6,775 nt of DNA from Chloroflexota bacterium (GTDB taxonomy: Bacteria > Chloroflexota > Limnocylindria > Limnocylindrales > CSP1-4), in the NCBI GenBank assembly GCA_029858845.1, contig JAOUEG010000094.1:1-6775 (forward strand), read 5' to 3'. A program made the translations under genes and the position numbers. Below the pieces are notes generated by a model that saw nothing but the letters and a program-made list of their open reading frames with translations, was not told the DNA's origin and made no database searches. Every line of letters starts with the position of its first letter. The first letter of the stretch is position 1. This document shows, in pieces, positions 5,707-6,775 of this stretch.

Positions 5707-6775
5707 CTACCCGCTCTCCGGCGTGTGGCGCTTTCGGCCGCCCGTCTCGTCCGACTCGGCGGCAGCACGGAGGAGTGTCAACAGGCGCTCGCCGATCCGG
5801 TAGCTGTGTCCGCCACCCATGACGAGCACCGCGTCGCCGGGACGCACCCGGCCCGCCAGCCAGTCCGCCGTCGCGTCCACCGATCCCGGAGCCTCGGCGA
5901 CGAGGTCTGGACGACGCCGTCGCACAGCCGCAGCGAGCGCTCCCGCCGACGCGACCGTCGTATCGGGGTCGCGCCCGGCCCAGATCTCCGCGATCGCGAC
6001 GGCATCCGCGGCGGCGAGGGCCGCCGCGAACTCATCCAGGAGGGCGGCGGTTCGGTGGTAGGTGAGCGGTTCGTAGACGGCCCACACGCTTCGACCGGGC
6101 TCGCGCTGGCGGACCGCGTCGATCGTCAAACGGATCGCCGTCGGATGGTGCCCGTAGTCGTCGTACACGACCACGCCGCCTACCTCGCCCTTGCGCTCCA
6201 GCCTGCGGCCGACGCCCTCGAAACCGGCGAGAGCGGGCGCGATCGCGTTCGCGTCGAGACCGAGCGCCAGGGCTGCACCGGCGACGGCGAGGGCATTCGC
6301 GGCGTTGTGGCGGCCTGCTGTGCGGAGGCGCACCGAGACCGGACCCGACCCGGGATCGAGGCCATCGATCTCGAGGGTGGTCCCGTCGGGCTCGGCACCG
6401 ACGATCCGGCCAAGCAGCATGGTCGCCGGACCCGCCGACGTGGTCGATCGCCCCGCGGTGCCGACCACGAAGCCCTCGTCGGCGGCACCAGGGCCGACCA
6501 GGGCATAGCCGATGACCCTGACGGCCCGATCGCGAGCGGACTCGAGCACGTCGCCCAGCACGGTCCGGGCCCCCTCGTCGCCGAGGTTGATGACGAGCGA
6601 CGCCCCGTCCGGGACGCGCTGCAGCCACCCGGCGAATGCCTCCTCGACAGCGCGCCGGTCAGCGAAGACGTCCGGATGATCCCACTCGGCGCCGGTGAGG
6701 ACCGCGACCGCCGGGCGGTACGGGTCGAAGTTGCCGGCATACTCATCGGCCTCGACCACGAACGCAGTCCCGGCC
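5707..6775 (-). CDS. murC: UDP-N-acetylmuramate--L-alanine ligase-like Mur ligase (MurC), 5' part outside window
   Basis: The visible 355 residues are the C-terminal three-quarters of a Mur ligase. MurC adds L-alanine to UDP-N-acetylmuramic acid, with ATP, in the cytosolic stage of peptidoglycan synthesis. Numbering from the window edge, the central-domain motif FVVEADEY is at 5-12, TGAEWDHPD at 27-35, and the adenine-site HNAANALA at 156-163. Then come GVGRRLE (187-193) and the C-terminal-domain signature DDYGHHPT (205-212), which favours MurC. The N-terminal UDP-binding domain and the P-loop lie past the window edge. Two later signatures are unusual: EPLTYHRT (235-242) in place of the common QPHRFTRT type, and GGGHSY (320-325) where GAGD/N is typical. 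Mpl is an alternative but fits less well. The frame runs off the window, so the GTG at 6759 is not the start. The C-terminus is charged and not conserved. Confidence 0.85.
   Translation of the reverse strand, partial: AGTAFVVEADEYAGNFDPYRPAVAVLTGAEWDHPDVFADRRAVEEAFAGWLQRVPDGASLVINLGDEGARTVLGDVLESARDRAVRVIGYALVGPGAADEGFVVGTAGRSTTSAGPATMLLGRIVGAEPDGTTLEIDGLDPGSGPVSVRLRTAGRHNAANALAVAGAALALGLDANAIAPALAGFEGVGRRLERKGEVGGVVVYDDYGHHPTAIRLTIDAVRQREPGRSVWAVYEPLTYHRTAALLDEFAAALAAADAVAIAEIWAGRDPDTTVASAGALAAAVRRRRPDLVAEAPGSVDATADWLAGRVRPGDAVLVMGGGHSYRIGERLLTLLRAAAESDETGGRKRHTPESG

Overview
The window is very GC-rich, with strong third-position G/C bias and usable Shine-Dalgarno sites (AAGGAGG, AAGGAG, TTTGGAG), so it is bacterial chromosomal DNA. 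The gene set and protein style fit a high-GC Chloroflexota (Limnocylindria-like) or actinomycetotal genome. The sequence alone does not decide between them. I see no IS element, CRISPR array, tRNA or rRNA.

Layout. Left block, 1-1736: a DUF952 gene (minus strand) diverges across 56 bp from a two-gene plus-strand unit, a 138-aa protein of unknown function followed after 4 bp by a class I SAM-dependent methyltransferase. The methyltransferase converges on a pirin gene (minus strand, 1761-2756) with only 24 bp between the stops. Pirin has its own consensus promoter (TTGACA, 17 bp, TATCGT), and an imperfect palindrome lies across the -35 box.

Right block, 2834-6775, all minus strand. In transcription order it holds: the 3' three-quarters of a MurC-type Mur ligase, cut by the window edge; a 200-bp gap; a full-length YajQ-family gene; a 34-codon gene for a one-segment membrane protein, not previously listed as an open frame; and an acetolactate-synthase-like ThDP enzyme. 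The last carries a 120-residue Pro/Glu-rich N-terminal extension built partly from tandem DNA repeats. The yajQ, small membrane gene and ThDP gene are spaced like one operon, with 8-nt and 25-nt gaps and an SD site at each start. The SD of the small gene overlaps the yajQ stop.

Most of this is ordinary housekeeping and accessory metabolism. I do not see a convincing new multi-gene defence or mobile system. The points most worth a second look are the unannotated 34-aa membrane protein, the repeat-built Pro/Glu extension on a normally soluble ThDP enzyme, and the operator-like palindrome controlling pirin.
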